A model generated the notes under the pieces. That model had not been told where the DNA came from, did no database searches, and was given only the letters and a program-made list of their open reading frames with translations. Of a stretch of DNA of 6,886 nucleotides, positions 1-6,648 are shown piece by piece. The translations under genes were made by a program, and so were the position numbers. This DNA comes from Planctomycetia bacterium (GTDB lineage Bacteria > Planctomycetota > Phycisphaerae > Phycisphaerales > SM1A02). The DNA is taken from NCBI GenBank assembly GCA_005798965.1, contig SYIB01000100.1:1-6886 (forward strand). The letters run 5' to 3'. The stretch's first letter is position 1. Each line of letters starts with the position of its first letter.

Positions 1-926
1 AGGCTGCCCAGCGCGTGCTCCATCGCACCGAGCAGTGCTCGGCCGGGGGCACGCTTCCATGTCCCCTGCCGTGCCGTGGTTGCCGAGCCCGGGATCTCGT
101 ATGCATGGAAGAACCCGATGAAGTGGTCGATGCGCACGGCATCGAACCGCTCGACGGCTGCGCGCACGCGCTCGATCCACCAGCGGTACCCGGTGCGACG
201 GTGCTCGCTCCAGCGGTAGTGCGGATGACCCCACAGCTGGCCATCCGCGCTGAAGCAATCGGGTGGCACGCCGGTCACGACCGTCGGGCGCCCGCGGCGA
301 TCGAGCCGGAAGAGCGACGGGTTCGACTGCACATCGGCCGAATCAAGCGATACGAAGATCGGCACGTCACCCAGCAGCCGGATGCCCTTGTCCGCAGCGG
401 CCTGCTTGAGCTCGCACCACTGCGCATCGAAGGCAAACTGCAGGAAGGCGTGCAGCCCCTGCTCATCCTTCATGAAGGCGCGCCAGCCAGGCAGCCAGAA
501 CCGCTGGCGCCGCTCGAACGCCTTGAACGACGACGACCGCAGCCCCCCCTTGCGCCGGAACGCCTCGAACGCCTGCTCAAAGTGCGGCCACTTTGCCGAG
601 CGTGCCGCGGCATACTGGCTCGACCCGCGCGAGAGCGCGGGGGCCGCGCGCAGCGCCGACCGCGGGAGCAAGCGATCACGCACCAGGCCATCGATCGAGA
701 TGAAGAGCGGTTCGCCGGCAAACGAGCTCGTGCTCGCGTATGGCGAGTCGCCAGGACCGATCGGCCCCACCGGCAGCATCTGCCACCACGTCAGGCCGGT
801 GCGAGCGATCCATCCGAGCGCATCGTGCGCGCCAGGTCCGAGGTCGCCCACGCCAAACGCACCCGGAACACTTGACAGGTGCAGCAGCACACCGCCCGTG
901 CGAGACTCGAAGATCGACGGCTTCAT
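1..926 (-). CDS. malQ: 4-alpha-glucanotransferase (amylomaltase, GH77), C-terminus cut by window edge
   Basis: Family role: transfers alpha-1,4-glucan segments between malto-oligosaccharides, releasing glucose, in the cytoplasm. The first 308 codons are visible. Reading inward from the start, the protein shows the GH77 signatures WWQMLPVGPIGPGDSPY (residues 47-63), SSFAGEPL (67-74), GDVPIFVSLDSADV (186-199), GVPPDCFSADGQLWG (219-233) and VRIDHFIGF (264-272). By family analogy D267 is the catalytic nucleophile. The acid/base glutamate of the later AEDLG motif lies beyond the window, so full activity cannot be confirmed. The protein enters the catalytic core almost at once, as in Thermus-type amylomaltases, and lacks the long N-terminal extension of E. 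coli MalQ. The start at 926 is supported by a GGAGG ribosome binding site 8 bases upstream and by an ATGA overlap with the stop of the upstream amylase gene, so the two are probably translationally coupled. No signal peptide is seen. Identification is secure. Confidence 0.95.
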   Translation of the reverse strand, partial: MKPSIFESRTGGVLLHLSSVPGAFGVGDLGPGAHDALGWIARTGLTWWQMLPVGPIGPGDSPYASTSSFAGEPLFISIDGLVRDRLLPRSALRAAPALSRGSSQYAAARSAKWPHFEQAFEAFRRKGGLRSSSFKAFERRQRFWLPGWRAFMKDEQGLHAFLQFAFDAQWCELKQAAADKGIRLLGDVPIFVSLDSADVQSNPSLFRLDRRGRPTVVTGVPPDCFSADGQLWGHPHYRWSEHRRTGYRWWIERVRAAVERFDAVRIDHFIGFFHAYEIPGSATTARQGTWKRAPGRALLGAMEHALGS

Positions 927-3319
927 CGCGTCTGCCTCCAGACCCGCGCACCGATGGCGGGGATCGAGATCGACTCGACCGTGCGCCCATCAACCGATGG
1001 ATCGCTGTCGAAGACCAGGTCCCACAAGCCCTTCATGCGCTCGACCAACGCGGCATCGGGAGCGGCGCCTTGCACCCGGTCCGATCCATTCACGATGACC
1101 AGCAGCCGCTCCGATCCATCCTCGCGCAACCAGCCCCACAGGTCCCGCTCGTCATCCACGAGCACCGTGGTGAACGAGCCCGTGCGCAGGGCCGGATGGG
1201 CGTGCCGCAGCGCAATCACGCGCTGGTACCAGCTGAACTGCTGCGCATCGACAGCATCCTCGGCAAGCGCATACGGCTCAAGGTCCTTCCACAGCATGGG
1301 CTTGCGATTCGTGGGGTCATCGGCGCCGTACATGCCGACCTCATCGCCGTAATAAATCATGGGCGCGCCCGGGTGGGTCATCTGGATCAGCGCCGCCAGC
1401 CGCATGAGCGCGTATTCGCTGGCGCCGGGCTTCGTCCCCAGATAGGCGGCGTTCTCCTGCTCGCGGCTGCCGGTCTTGAACGCCAGATCGCGGTTCAGCA
1501 GCATGCTCGCCAATCGATCGGTGTCGTGGCTGTCGTAGAGATTCTGGGCGACGTAGGTGACCTGGTCGGCGTACGAGCGCCGCAGTTCCGCGAGCCTGCC
1601 GTCCATCTCGCTCACGGGGATGGCATCCTTGCCCTTGGCAAGCCATGGCAGCACCGCCTTGGCGAACGGGTAGTTCATCAGGGCATCGAAGCAGCGGCCA
1701 TCGACCCACTCGGGCTCCACGGTCCAGATCTCGCCGACGATGTAGGCCTGCGGATTGATCGACCGCACATGCGCGCACCACTCGCGCCAGAAGCCGATCG
1801 GCACTTCCTGCGGAACGTCCAGACGCCAGCCGTCGACACCATCGCTGGGATCGCCATCGCCATCGGGATCCATCCACCGCCGCGTCAAGTCCATCAGGTG
1901 CTTGCGCAGCGATGCGCTCGCCAGCCCATCCTTGTCCTTGCGGAAGGCCGGCAACTCGCCGAAGCCCGCCCAGCCCTGGTACACGAACGGTTCCCACGAC
2001 GTGATCTCGAACCAGTCGGCGAATCGGCTCTCCTTGCCCTTGGCCTGCACATCCTTGAACGCCGGGTGCTCGGTGCCCACGTGGTTGAAGACGCCATCGA
2101 TGATGACGCGCATACCCATCGCCTTGGCTTCCTTGAGGAACTCGAGGAACAGCCGATCCGTCGGGGTCCACGTCCACGATGATGGGTCGAGCAGATCCTC
2201 CTTCGCCTCGGCGATGGCGTAGTCCCCCTTCACGCCGAAGTGCTCGTCGACATGGAGGTAGTTGGTGGCGTCATACTTGTGTGCCGTGCGTGCCTGGAAG
2301 ATCGGGTTGAGGTAGATCGCGTTGATCCCAAGCGACTTCAGGTAGGGCAGCGCCCAGCGCAGCCCTTGCAGGTCACCGCCGTACTTGCGCGAGAACACGA
2401 AGTGGTTGAAGAAGGTCTGTCCGTCCTTCCCTTCCCACTCGCTCGGCTCGTACCAAGCGCTGCGCCATGGCCGGGCGGGCTGCGGATCGTTCGATGCCTC
2501 GCCGTTGCGGAAACGCTCCGGGAAGACCTGGTACCAGATCGCGTGCTTGGCCCACTCGGGCGTGGTGAAGGCAGGCGCGGGTGCCAGCGAATACGTCATG
2601 GGATCTCGTACGGTCATGGTTCCATCGCTGAGAAGAAAGGTGTACGGCGTTCCGCGTGGCGCTGCCAGGCAGCCTGACCACCACATGAATGCGCCGCGGG
2701 TCGGTTCGGGCGAGAGGTCGATCCAGTCCACGCCATCGGCAGCCACGCGCACGCGCTCCACATCGTGCGCCAGGGTGCGCACACGCAGGCGGATGCTGCC
2801 ATCGGCCATGGTGCACGCTCCCATCGGGGTGCGTGCATCGTGCAGGATCGCGGAGCTCTCGATGCGACCATCGCCGGGCATCCCGCGCGCCGATTGGAGT
2901 GCCGCGTGCGCCCCCAGCCGCAGCACCGAGTTGAAGCCGCCATGGCCATCGGGTTCGCGGTCAGCGTTCGCCGGATCGGCGATCCACTCGGTACGGCCGC
3001 CACGCGTCTGCACGAACTTGTAGCGCACCGTGCCATCCACGCCGATGCGCGTGCGCCACACGCCATCAGCGCCGCGCTGCATCGGGACCGCCGTCGCATT
3101 CCAGCGGTTGAAGTCCCCCGCCACCGACACGGCCTCCATGGGTGCGGGCGGTCGATACGAGAGTTCGACCTGCCACACGCCATCGGTCGATCGCGCGGCC
3201 TCGATCGAGGGCGGCAGGCGCGGCGCAGCGAGCTCGCTCGTGGCCATGGGCACGTCTGGTGGGAACGGCGGAACCGCCAGCACGCACGAGAGGGCGATGA
3301 TGAACGGCCGTGAACACAT
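923..3319 (-). CDS. GH13 alpha-amylase-family enzyme, neopullulanase/cyclomaltodextrinase type, with CBM48 and CBM34-like N-terminal domains
   Basis: Predicted to hydrolyse alpha-1,4 (possibly alpha-1,6) links in maltodextrins, cyclodextrins or pullulan; exact specificity is inferred. The product is 798 residues. Residues 1-34 form a short signal-like stretch (R4, then a hydrophobic run at 6-16). Residues about 61-135 are a CBM48/AMPK-type glucan-binding domain (VAGDFNRWN at 66-74, NSVLRL at 130-135). Residues about 151-250 look like the CBM34 domain of neopullulanases. The catalytic barrel starts at WYQVFPERF (262-270) and has NPIFQARTAHKYD (338-350). It keeps all four GH13 regions: DGVFNHV (408-414), GWRLDV (497-502, nucleophile D501), VGEIW (528-532, acid/base E530) and DSHDT (596-600). 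An Asp-rich loop at 484-496 may bind calcium. A C-terminal beta domain occupies about 700-798. The start at 3319 has AGGA 7 bases upstream; M25 (position 3247) has no such site. First gene of an operon with malQ. Confidence 0.93.
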   Translation of the reverse strand: MCSRPFIIALSCVLAVPPFPPDVPMATSELAAPRLPPSIEAARSTDGVWQVELSYRPPAPMEAVSVAGDFNRWNATAVPMQRGADGVWRTRIGVDGTVRYKFVQTRGGRTEWIADPANADREPDGHGGFNSVLRLGAHAALQSARGMPGDGRIESSAILHDARTPMGACTMADGSIRLRVRTLAHDVERVRVAADGVDWIDLSPEPTRGAFMWWSGCLAAPRGTPYTFLLSDGTMTVRDPMTYSLAPAPAFTTPEWAKHAIWYQVFPERFRNGEASNDPQPARPWRSAWYEPSEWEGKDGQTFFNHFVFSRKYGGDLQGLRWALPYLKSLGINAIYLNPIFQARTAHKYDATNYLHVDEHFGVKGDYAIAEAKEDLLDPSSWTWTPTDRLFLEFLKEAKAMGMRVIIDGVFNHVGTEHPAFKDVQAKGKESRFADWFEITSWEPFVYQGWAGFGELPAFRKDKDGLASASLRKHLMDLTRRWMDPDGDGDPSDGVDGWRLDVPQEVPIGFWREWCAHVRSINPQAYIVGEIWTVEPEWVDGRCFDALMNYPFAKAVLPWLAKGKDAIPVSEMDGRLAELRRSYADQVTYVAQNLYDSHDTDRLASMLLNRDLAFKTGSREQENAAYLGTKPGASEYALMRLAALIQMTHPGAPMIYYGDEVGMYGADDPTNRKPMLWKDLEPYALAEDAVDAQQFSWYQRVIALRHAHPALRTGSFTTVLVDDERDLWGWLREDGSERLLVIVNGSDRVQGAAPDAALVERMKGLWDLVFDSDPSVDGRTVESISIPAIGARVWRQTR
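935..939 (-). promoter_or_regulatory. Ribosome binding site of malQ
   Basis: On the minus strand the bases read GGAGG, 8 bases before the malQ ATG at 926. The site lies inside the last codons of the GH13 gene, as expected for coupled genes. It fixes the malQ start. Confidence 0.75.
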
Positions 3320-3326
3320 GCAGGTT

Positions 3327-3330
3327 TCCT
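3327..3330 (-). promoter_or_regulatory. Ribosome binding site of the GH13 gene
   Basis: On the minus strand the bases read AGGA, 7 bases before the ATG at 3319. This decides the start in favour of M1 with its signal-like N-terminus; the in-frame ATG at codon 25 has only CCAGACGTGCCC before it. Confidence 0.65.
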
Positions 3331-3335
3331 ATACT
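3330..3335 (+). promoter_or_regulatory. Candidate -10 box (TATACT) for the transporter operon, possibly giving a leaderless mRNA
   Basis: TATACT matches the sigma-70 -10 consensus at five of six positions and keeps the key first A and last T. It ends 6 bases before the ATG at 3342, so transcription would be expected to begin at or next to the A of that start codon. The absence of a ribosome binding site before this gene fits a leaderless message. The expected -35 position (about 3307-3312, GCCGTG) is a poor match, so this is a candidate only. Confidence 0.4.
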
Positions 3336-3341
3336 AGATCG

Positions 3342-5777
3342 ATGCTCCGCGATGGTCGCACGAGTCCTGGCTCATGGCTGCGCCGCGGGGCCATGGCCAT
3401 CGTCGGACTCATCATCGGCTGGGCCTTCCTGCACGTTGCGCTGCGTGAATGGAATCGATCAGGCGGCATCGATGGCCGTACTGAACTGGTTGTCATGCAC
3501 TGGTCCGGCGACGGCGGCCAAGAAGAGGACCAGATCGTCGATGCGAGCCTGCGCGCCTTTGAAGAAGCCAATCCGGACATCCGCGTCCGCCGTGTCAACC
3601 CGGGCGATGCCGGCAGCTTCTACACCAAGTTGATGACGATGCTCGCCGCCGGCGAGCCGCCGGATGTCTTCTACGTCGGCAACGAACGCGTTCCCAGCTT
3701 CGCCGACATCGGACTCATCCGCCCGCTCGAGCCATTCCTCGAAGCGGACCGTGCCGCGAACGATCCCACCGCCATCGAGCTCGCTGACTTCTATCCCGCC
3801 ACCGTCGATGCCTTCCGGTTTGACGGCACGGCCAGCGGCAAGGGTGCCGTCTACGGGATCCCCAAGGACTTCACGACCGTTGGCTTCTACCTGAACCTCG
3901 ATCTCTTCGAGCGTGCGGGCGTGCCCGTGCCGGGCGACGACTGGACCTGGGCTGAGTTTCTCGCGGCGGCCCGCGCGATCGGCCAACTCCCCGATGCGAC
4001 CGGCAGCGAGTTCGTGACCTGGGCCGCCATGCTGCGCGCGTACCTCATGACCGAGGGCGTGGATGTGAAGGGCAAGGGCTTCGACGACATCACGATCGAG
4101 GATCCCCGCGCCGTCGCTGCGTTCGAGCGCCTGCGCGCCTGGCGCCATGACGAGGACAACACGCTCACGAGCGGAAAGAGCAAGATCGCCACCGGCTCGA
4201 GCGTCTTCCTCTCGGGCAAGGTGGGCATGGCCGGGCCCTTCGGCCGCTGGGTCGTGCCGAGCTACCGCAAGATCCCCGCCGCCGACCAACCCGGCGGTTT
4301 CCGCTGGGACTTCCGTCCGCTCCCACGCGGCACCGTGGCCTCAAACATCGTCCTCACGGTCTCGTGGAGCATCGCCTCGCGCAGCAAGCACCCCAACGAG
4401 GCGTGGAAGCTCGTCAAATGGATGACCGATGACCGCAGCCAGCGTGACTTGGCCAAGCTCGGCCTGGCGATCCCCACGCGCAAAGCAGCGGCGATGGGCC
4501 CCGAGTTCAGCGATCCAACGCAGGAACCCGCCAACGATGCGGGGTACCTGATCGCGGCCGAGCGCGCGCAGGTCGTCGAGTGGCCGGTCAATCCGCAGTT
4601 CGAGTCGCTCTTCGCGAGCACCATGGATGCTGCGCTCAAGACCGGAACGATCAGCGTGCGCGAAGCGATCGACACCTTCCTTCGAGACTGGCGCAGCGAG
4701 AGCCAGTCGCCGCTGGCCAAGGCCGACCTCGCGCCGATGCCGTGGCGCGGCCTGGCCATCGCGGGCATGGCGGCACTTGCTGCCGCGGCAGCGTGGTTCG
4801 TCTGGTGGATGCGCTCATCGAAGGGTTCTCGCGCGCACCGCAGCGAGGAGCGCGCTGGTTGGCTGCTCGCCTCGCCGTGGGTCATCGGTTTTCTGGCCTT
4901 CATGGCGTTCCCCGTCATCATGAGCCTTCTGCTCTCGCTCGCCCGCTGGAAGGGCGTGAGCACGCTCGAGGAAGCGGAGTTCGCAGGCCTGGCCAACTAC
5001 GAGCGCCTGCTCACCGACGATGCGCGCCTGCGGACGTCGCTGCGGGTCACGCTGTACTACGCCCTCATCGCCGTGCCGCTGGGCCAGGCGATCGCCCTCG
5101 GCGCCGCCATGCTCATGAACCTCAAGGTCCGAGGCATCGCGCTCTGGCGCGCGGCGTGGTACCTGCCGAGCGTGCTTGCAGGGGTCGGCGTGAGCGTGCT
5201 GTGGCGTTGGGTGTTCGATGCTGATGGCGGCCTCATGAACCGCATGCTCAGCGGCGTGATCGCCGGGGCGGACCGCATGCTCGGGTGGTTCGGCGCGGGC
5301 CCGACCGGCCTCGTCCCGCCGGAATGGTTCGAGGCAGACGCCGCCGTGTGGGGCGCGCCTGCGTTCGCCATCATGAGCTTCTGGTTCATGGGCGGCACCA
5401 TGATGGTCTACCTCGCCGGGCTGCAGCAGGTGCCGATCGATCTGCACGAAGCCGCCTCGATCGATGGCGCGGGCCGGCTGCGCCGCTTCATCAGCGTGAC
5501 GCTCCCGATGCTCAGCCCGGTGATCCTCTTCAACGTGATCATGGCGGTGATCGGCAGCTTCCAGGTCTTCACCCAAGCGTTCGTGATGACTGGCGGCGAC
5601 CCGAACAACCTCACGCGCTTTTACGTGCTGTACCTGTACAACCAGGCGTTCGAGTTCTACGAGATGGGCTACGCGAGCGCGATGGCGTGGCTTCTGCTGG
5701 CGATCGTGCTCGTGCTCACGGTCGTGCTCATGCGCACAAGCGCCCGCTTCGTCCACCACGAGGGGGCGCCGCGATGA
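3342..5777 (+). CDS. Fusion of family 1 sugar-binding protein with MalF-type ABC permease (CUT1 importer)
   Basis: One 811-residue chain holds two importer parts normally made separately. Residues 17-34 are an N-terminal membrane anchor preceded by Arg residues (cytoplasmic side), with no convincing signal-peptidase site. Residues about 46-460 are a full-length extracellular solute-binding domain (AFEEANPDIRV at 72-82, KLMTMLAAGEPPDVFYV at 96-112, DDWTWAEFL at 199-207, NEAWKLVKWM at 352-361). A second helix at about 468-489 is followed by a basic segment, RSSKGSRAHR (491-500), consistent with a return to the cytoplasm. A six-helix MalF-like permease follows from about 507. Its EAA loop, which docks on the ATPase, is EAASIDGAGRL (703-713) with I717 and LP (721-722). 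Substrate is inferred as malto-oligosaccharide from the neighbouring glucan enzymes. The open frame extends upstream to 3030, but that part is antisense to the amylase gene. The ATG at 3342 is preferred because the helix follows correctly and a TATACT box lies 6 bases upstream. Alternatives are ATGs at 3318 and 3393; none has a good ribosome binding site. The gene overlaps the MalG gene by ATGA. Confidence 0.92.
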   Translation: MLRDGRTSPGSWLRRGAMAIVGLIIGWAFLHVALREWNRSGGIDGRTELVVMHWSGDGGQEEDQIVDASLRAFEEANPDIRVRRVNPGDAGSFYTKLMTMLAAGEPPDVFYVGNERVPSFADIGLIRPLEPFLEADRAANDPTAIELADFYPATVDAFRFDGTASGKGAVYGIPKDFTTVGFYLNLDLFERAGVPVPGDDWTWAEFLAAARAIGQLPDATGSEFVTWAAMLRAYLMTEGVDVKGKGFDDITIEDPRAVAAFERLRAWRHDEDNTLTSGKSKIATGSSVFLSGKVGMAGPFGRWVVPSYRKIPAADQPGGFRWDFRPLPRGTVASNIVLTVSWSIASRSKHPNEAWKLVKWMTDDRSQRDLAKLGLAIPTRKAAAMGPEFSDPTQEPANDAGYLIAAERAQVVEWPVNPQFESLFASTMDAALKTGTISVREAIDTFLRDWRSESQSPLAKADLAPMPWRGLAIAGMAALAAAAAWFVWWMRSSKGSRAHRSEERAGWLLASPWVIGFLAFMAFPVIMSLLLSLARWKGVSTLEEAEFAGLANYERLLTDDARLRTSLRVTLYYALIAVPLGQAIALGAAMLMNLKVRGIALWRAAWYLPSVLAGVGVSVLWRWVFDADGGLMNRMLSGVIAGADRMLGWFGAGPTGLVPPEWFEADAAVWGAPAFAIMSFWFMGGTMMVYLAGLQQVPIDLHEAASIDGAGRLRRFISVTLPMLSPVILFNVIMAVIGSFQVFTQAFVMTGGDPNNLTRFYVLYLYNQAFEFYEMGYASAMAWLLLAIVLVLTVVLMRTSARFVHHEGAPR
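5761..5766 (+). promoter_or_regulatory. Ribosome binding site of the MalG-type permease gene
   Basis: AGGGGG lies 7 bases before the ATG at 5774, within the last codons of the fusion gene. Together with the ATGA overlap it supports coupled translation of the two permease genes. Confidence 0.6.
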
Positions 5778-6634
5778 AGTCGCTCCGCCCCTGGTTCCAG
5801 AGCGCGCTGCTTGCAGCCGGTTCGGTCATCTTCCTCTTCCCGCTGTGGTGGATGGTCGTCGTGAGCCTCGAGACCCCCAAGCGCGCGGGCGCGGCCATGA
5901 CCGGCCAGGATGGCATCGCACTGTGGCCCGCCGAACCGCAGTGGGGCAACTACGCCGAGGCGCTCGCAGAGATGGGCAGCGAGCCGTGGGTCGGATTCGT
6001 GAATGCCCTCGCGAACTCGATCGTCGTCACCACGCTGGTCGTGATCGGCACCGTGCTCAGCAGCAGCCTCGTGGGCTTCGCGTTCGCGCGACTGCGCTGG
6101 CGTGGCCGCGGCGCACTCTTCACGCTGATGCTCGCCACGATGATGCTGCCGGGGCAGGTCACGCTGATCCCGCTCTTCCTCCTCTTCCGCGGGCTGGGCT
6201 GGATCGACACGATCTTGCCGCTCGCGGTGCCGGCGTTCTTCGGCAACGCGTTCTTCATCTTCATGTACCGGCAGTTCATCCTGCAGGTGCCCGAGAGCCT
6301 GGTCGAGGCCGCCAAGGTCGATGGCCACGGCTGGCTCGGCATCTGGTGGACGGTGATCCTGCCGCTGTGCCGCCCAGTCACGGCGATCTGCGCGGTCTTC
6401 ACCTTCATCGGGACATGGAACGACTTCATGGGGCCGCTCGTCTACCTGCACGCCGAGGAGCAGTCCACGCTCGCGGTCGCGCTGAACAGCTTCCGCAACC
6501 AGTACGGGGGGCTCGACGATGTGCACCTGCTCATGGCGGCGAGCCTCGTCACCATGATCCCCTGCATCCTTCTCTTCATCGCGGCCCAGCGGCAGTTCGT
6601 CGAAGGACTCGCCCGCGGCGCCGTCAAGGGCTGA
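5774..6634 (+). CDS. MalG-type carbohydrate ABC transporter permease (CUT1 family)
   Basis: Second inner-membrane subunit of the sugar importer, pairing with the permease half of the upstream fusion. The product is 286 residues, a normal length for the family, with six predicted helices beginning at about 11-31 (SALLAAGSVIFLFPLWWMVV). The typical MalG-family landmarks are present: NSIVVT (81-86), GFAFARLRWRG (101-111), MLPGQVTLIPLF (124-135), the EAA loop EAAKVDGHG (178-186) with ILP at 195-197, GTWNDFMGPL (213-222) and the C-terminal tail QFVEGLARGAVKG (274-286). In E. coli MalG the equivalent tail inserts between the MalK subunits. The start at 5774 overlaps the stop of the fusion gene (ATGA) and has AGGGGG 7 bases upstream. 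Permeases of this family import many sugars, so maltodextrin specificity rests on context only and no gene symbol is given. Confidence 0.95.
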   Translation: MKSLRPWFQSALLAAGSVIFLFPLWWMVVVSLETPKRAGAAMTGQDGIALWPAEPQWGNYAEALAEMGSEPWVGFVNALANSIVVTTLVVIGTVLSSSLVGFAFARLRWRGRGALFTLMLATMMLPGQVTLIPLFLLFRGLGWIDTILPLAVPAFFGNAFFIFMYRQFILQVPESLVEAAKVDGHGWLGIWWTVILPLCRPVTAICAVFTFIGTWNDFMGPLVYLHAEEQSTLAVALNSFRNQYGGLDDVHLLMAASLVTMIPCILLFIAAQRQFVEGLARGAVKG

Positions 6635-6637
6635 CAC

Positions 6638-6643
6638 GAAAGG
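6638..6643 (+). promoter_or_regulatory. Ribosome binding site of the MalK-type gene
   Basis: GAAAGG sits 5 bases before the ATG at 6649 in the short gap after the MalG stop, and supports that start. Confidence 0.6.
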
Positions 6644-6648
6644 CAACC

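Larger units (their letters stand above)
3320..3341. promoter_or_regulatory. 22-base divergent intergenic region between the two operons
   Basis: This is the only non-coding gap between the leftward amylase/malQ operon and the rightward transporter operon. It is distinctly AT-richer than its surroundings. It carries the amylase ribosome binding site on the minus strand and a TATACT box on the plus strand, which overlap by one base. On the minus strand the same bases read TAGTAT (3336-3331), a weaker -10-like match. No clear -35 element is visible for either direction, and there is no obvious long palindromic operator. Any regulator site must therefore sit inside the first codons of one of the genes. 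Confidence 0.6.

Noticed and set aside
15..875. 286-codon plus-strand open frame opposite malQ
   Set aside because: The minus strand carries clear GH77 motifs along the whole stretch; the plus-strand product has none.
740..2182. 480-codon open frame on the plus strand inside the GH13 gene
   Set aside because: It is antisense to a gene with intact catalytic motifs. The composition (Arg-, His-, Ala-rich, no recognisable domain) is typical of a shadow frame in GC-rich DNA.
3284..3319. Lipobox around Cys12 of the GH13 protein
   Set aside because: The hydrophobic stretch before the Cys is too short and the Arg at position 4 lies too close; residues -3 to -1 (A-L-S) are a weak match.
3030..3341. 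104-codon upstream extension of the fusion gene
   Set aside because: It runs antisense through the start of the GH13 gene, has no domain or signal character, and would place a long basic, Ser/Arg-rich stretch before the anchor helix.
3375..3404. Possible twin-arginine export signal in the fusion protein (LRRGAMA)
   Set aside because: Two Arg residues precede the anchor helix, but the rest of the S/T-R-R-x-F-L-K pattern is missing and no cleavage site follows. An ordinary membrane anchor explains it better.
3459..4289. 276-codon minus-strand open frame inside the binding-protein part
   Set aside because: Antisense to a well-conserved binding domain, with no recognisable motif and a composition expected from GC-rich codon bias.
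4815..5759. 314-codon minus-strand open frame within the permease half
   Set aside because: His-, Glu- and Arg-rich composition is the mirror of hydrophobic codons on the plus strand; no domain seen.
5669..6646. 325-codon minus-strand open frame opposite the MalG-type gene
   Set aside because: Glu-, Asp- and His-rich shadow of a membrane protein gene; no ribosome binding site or motif.
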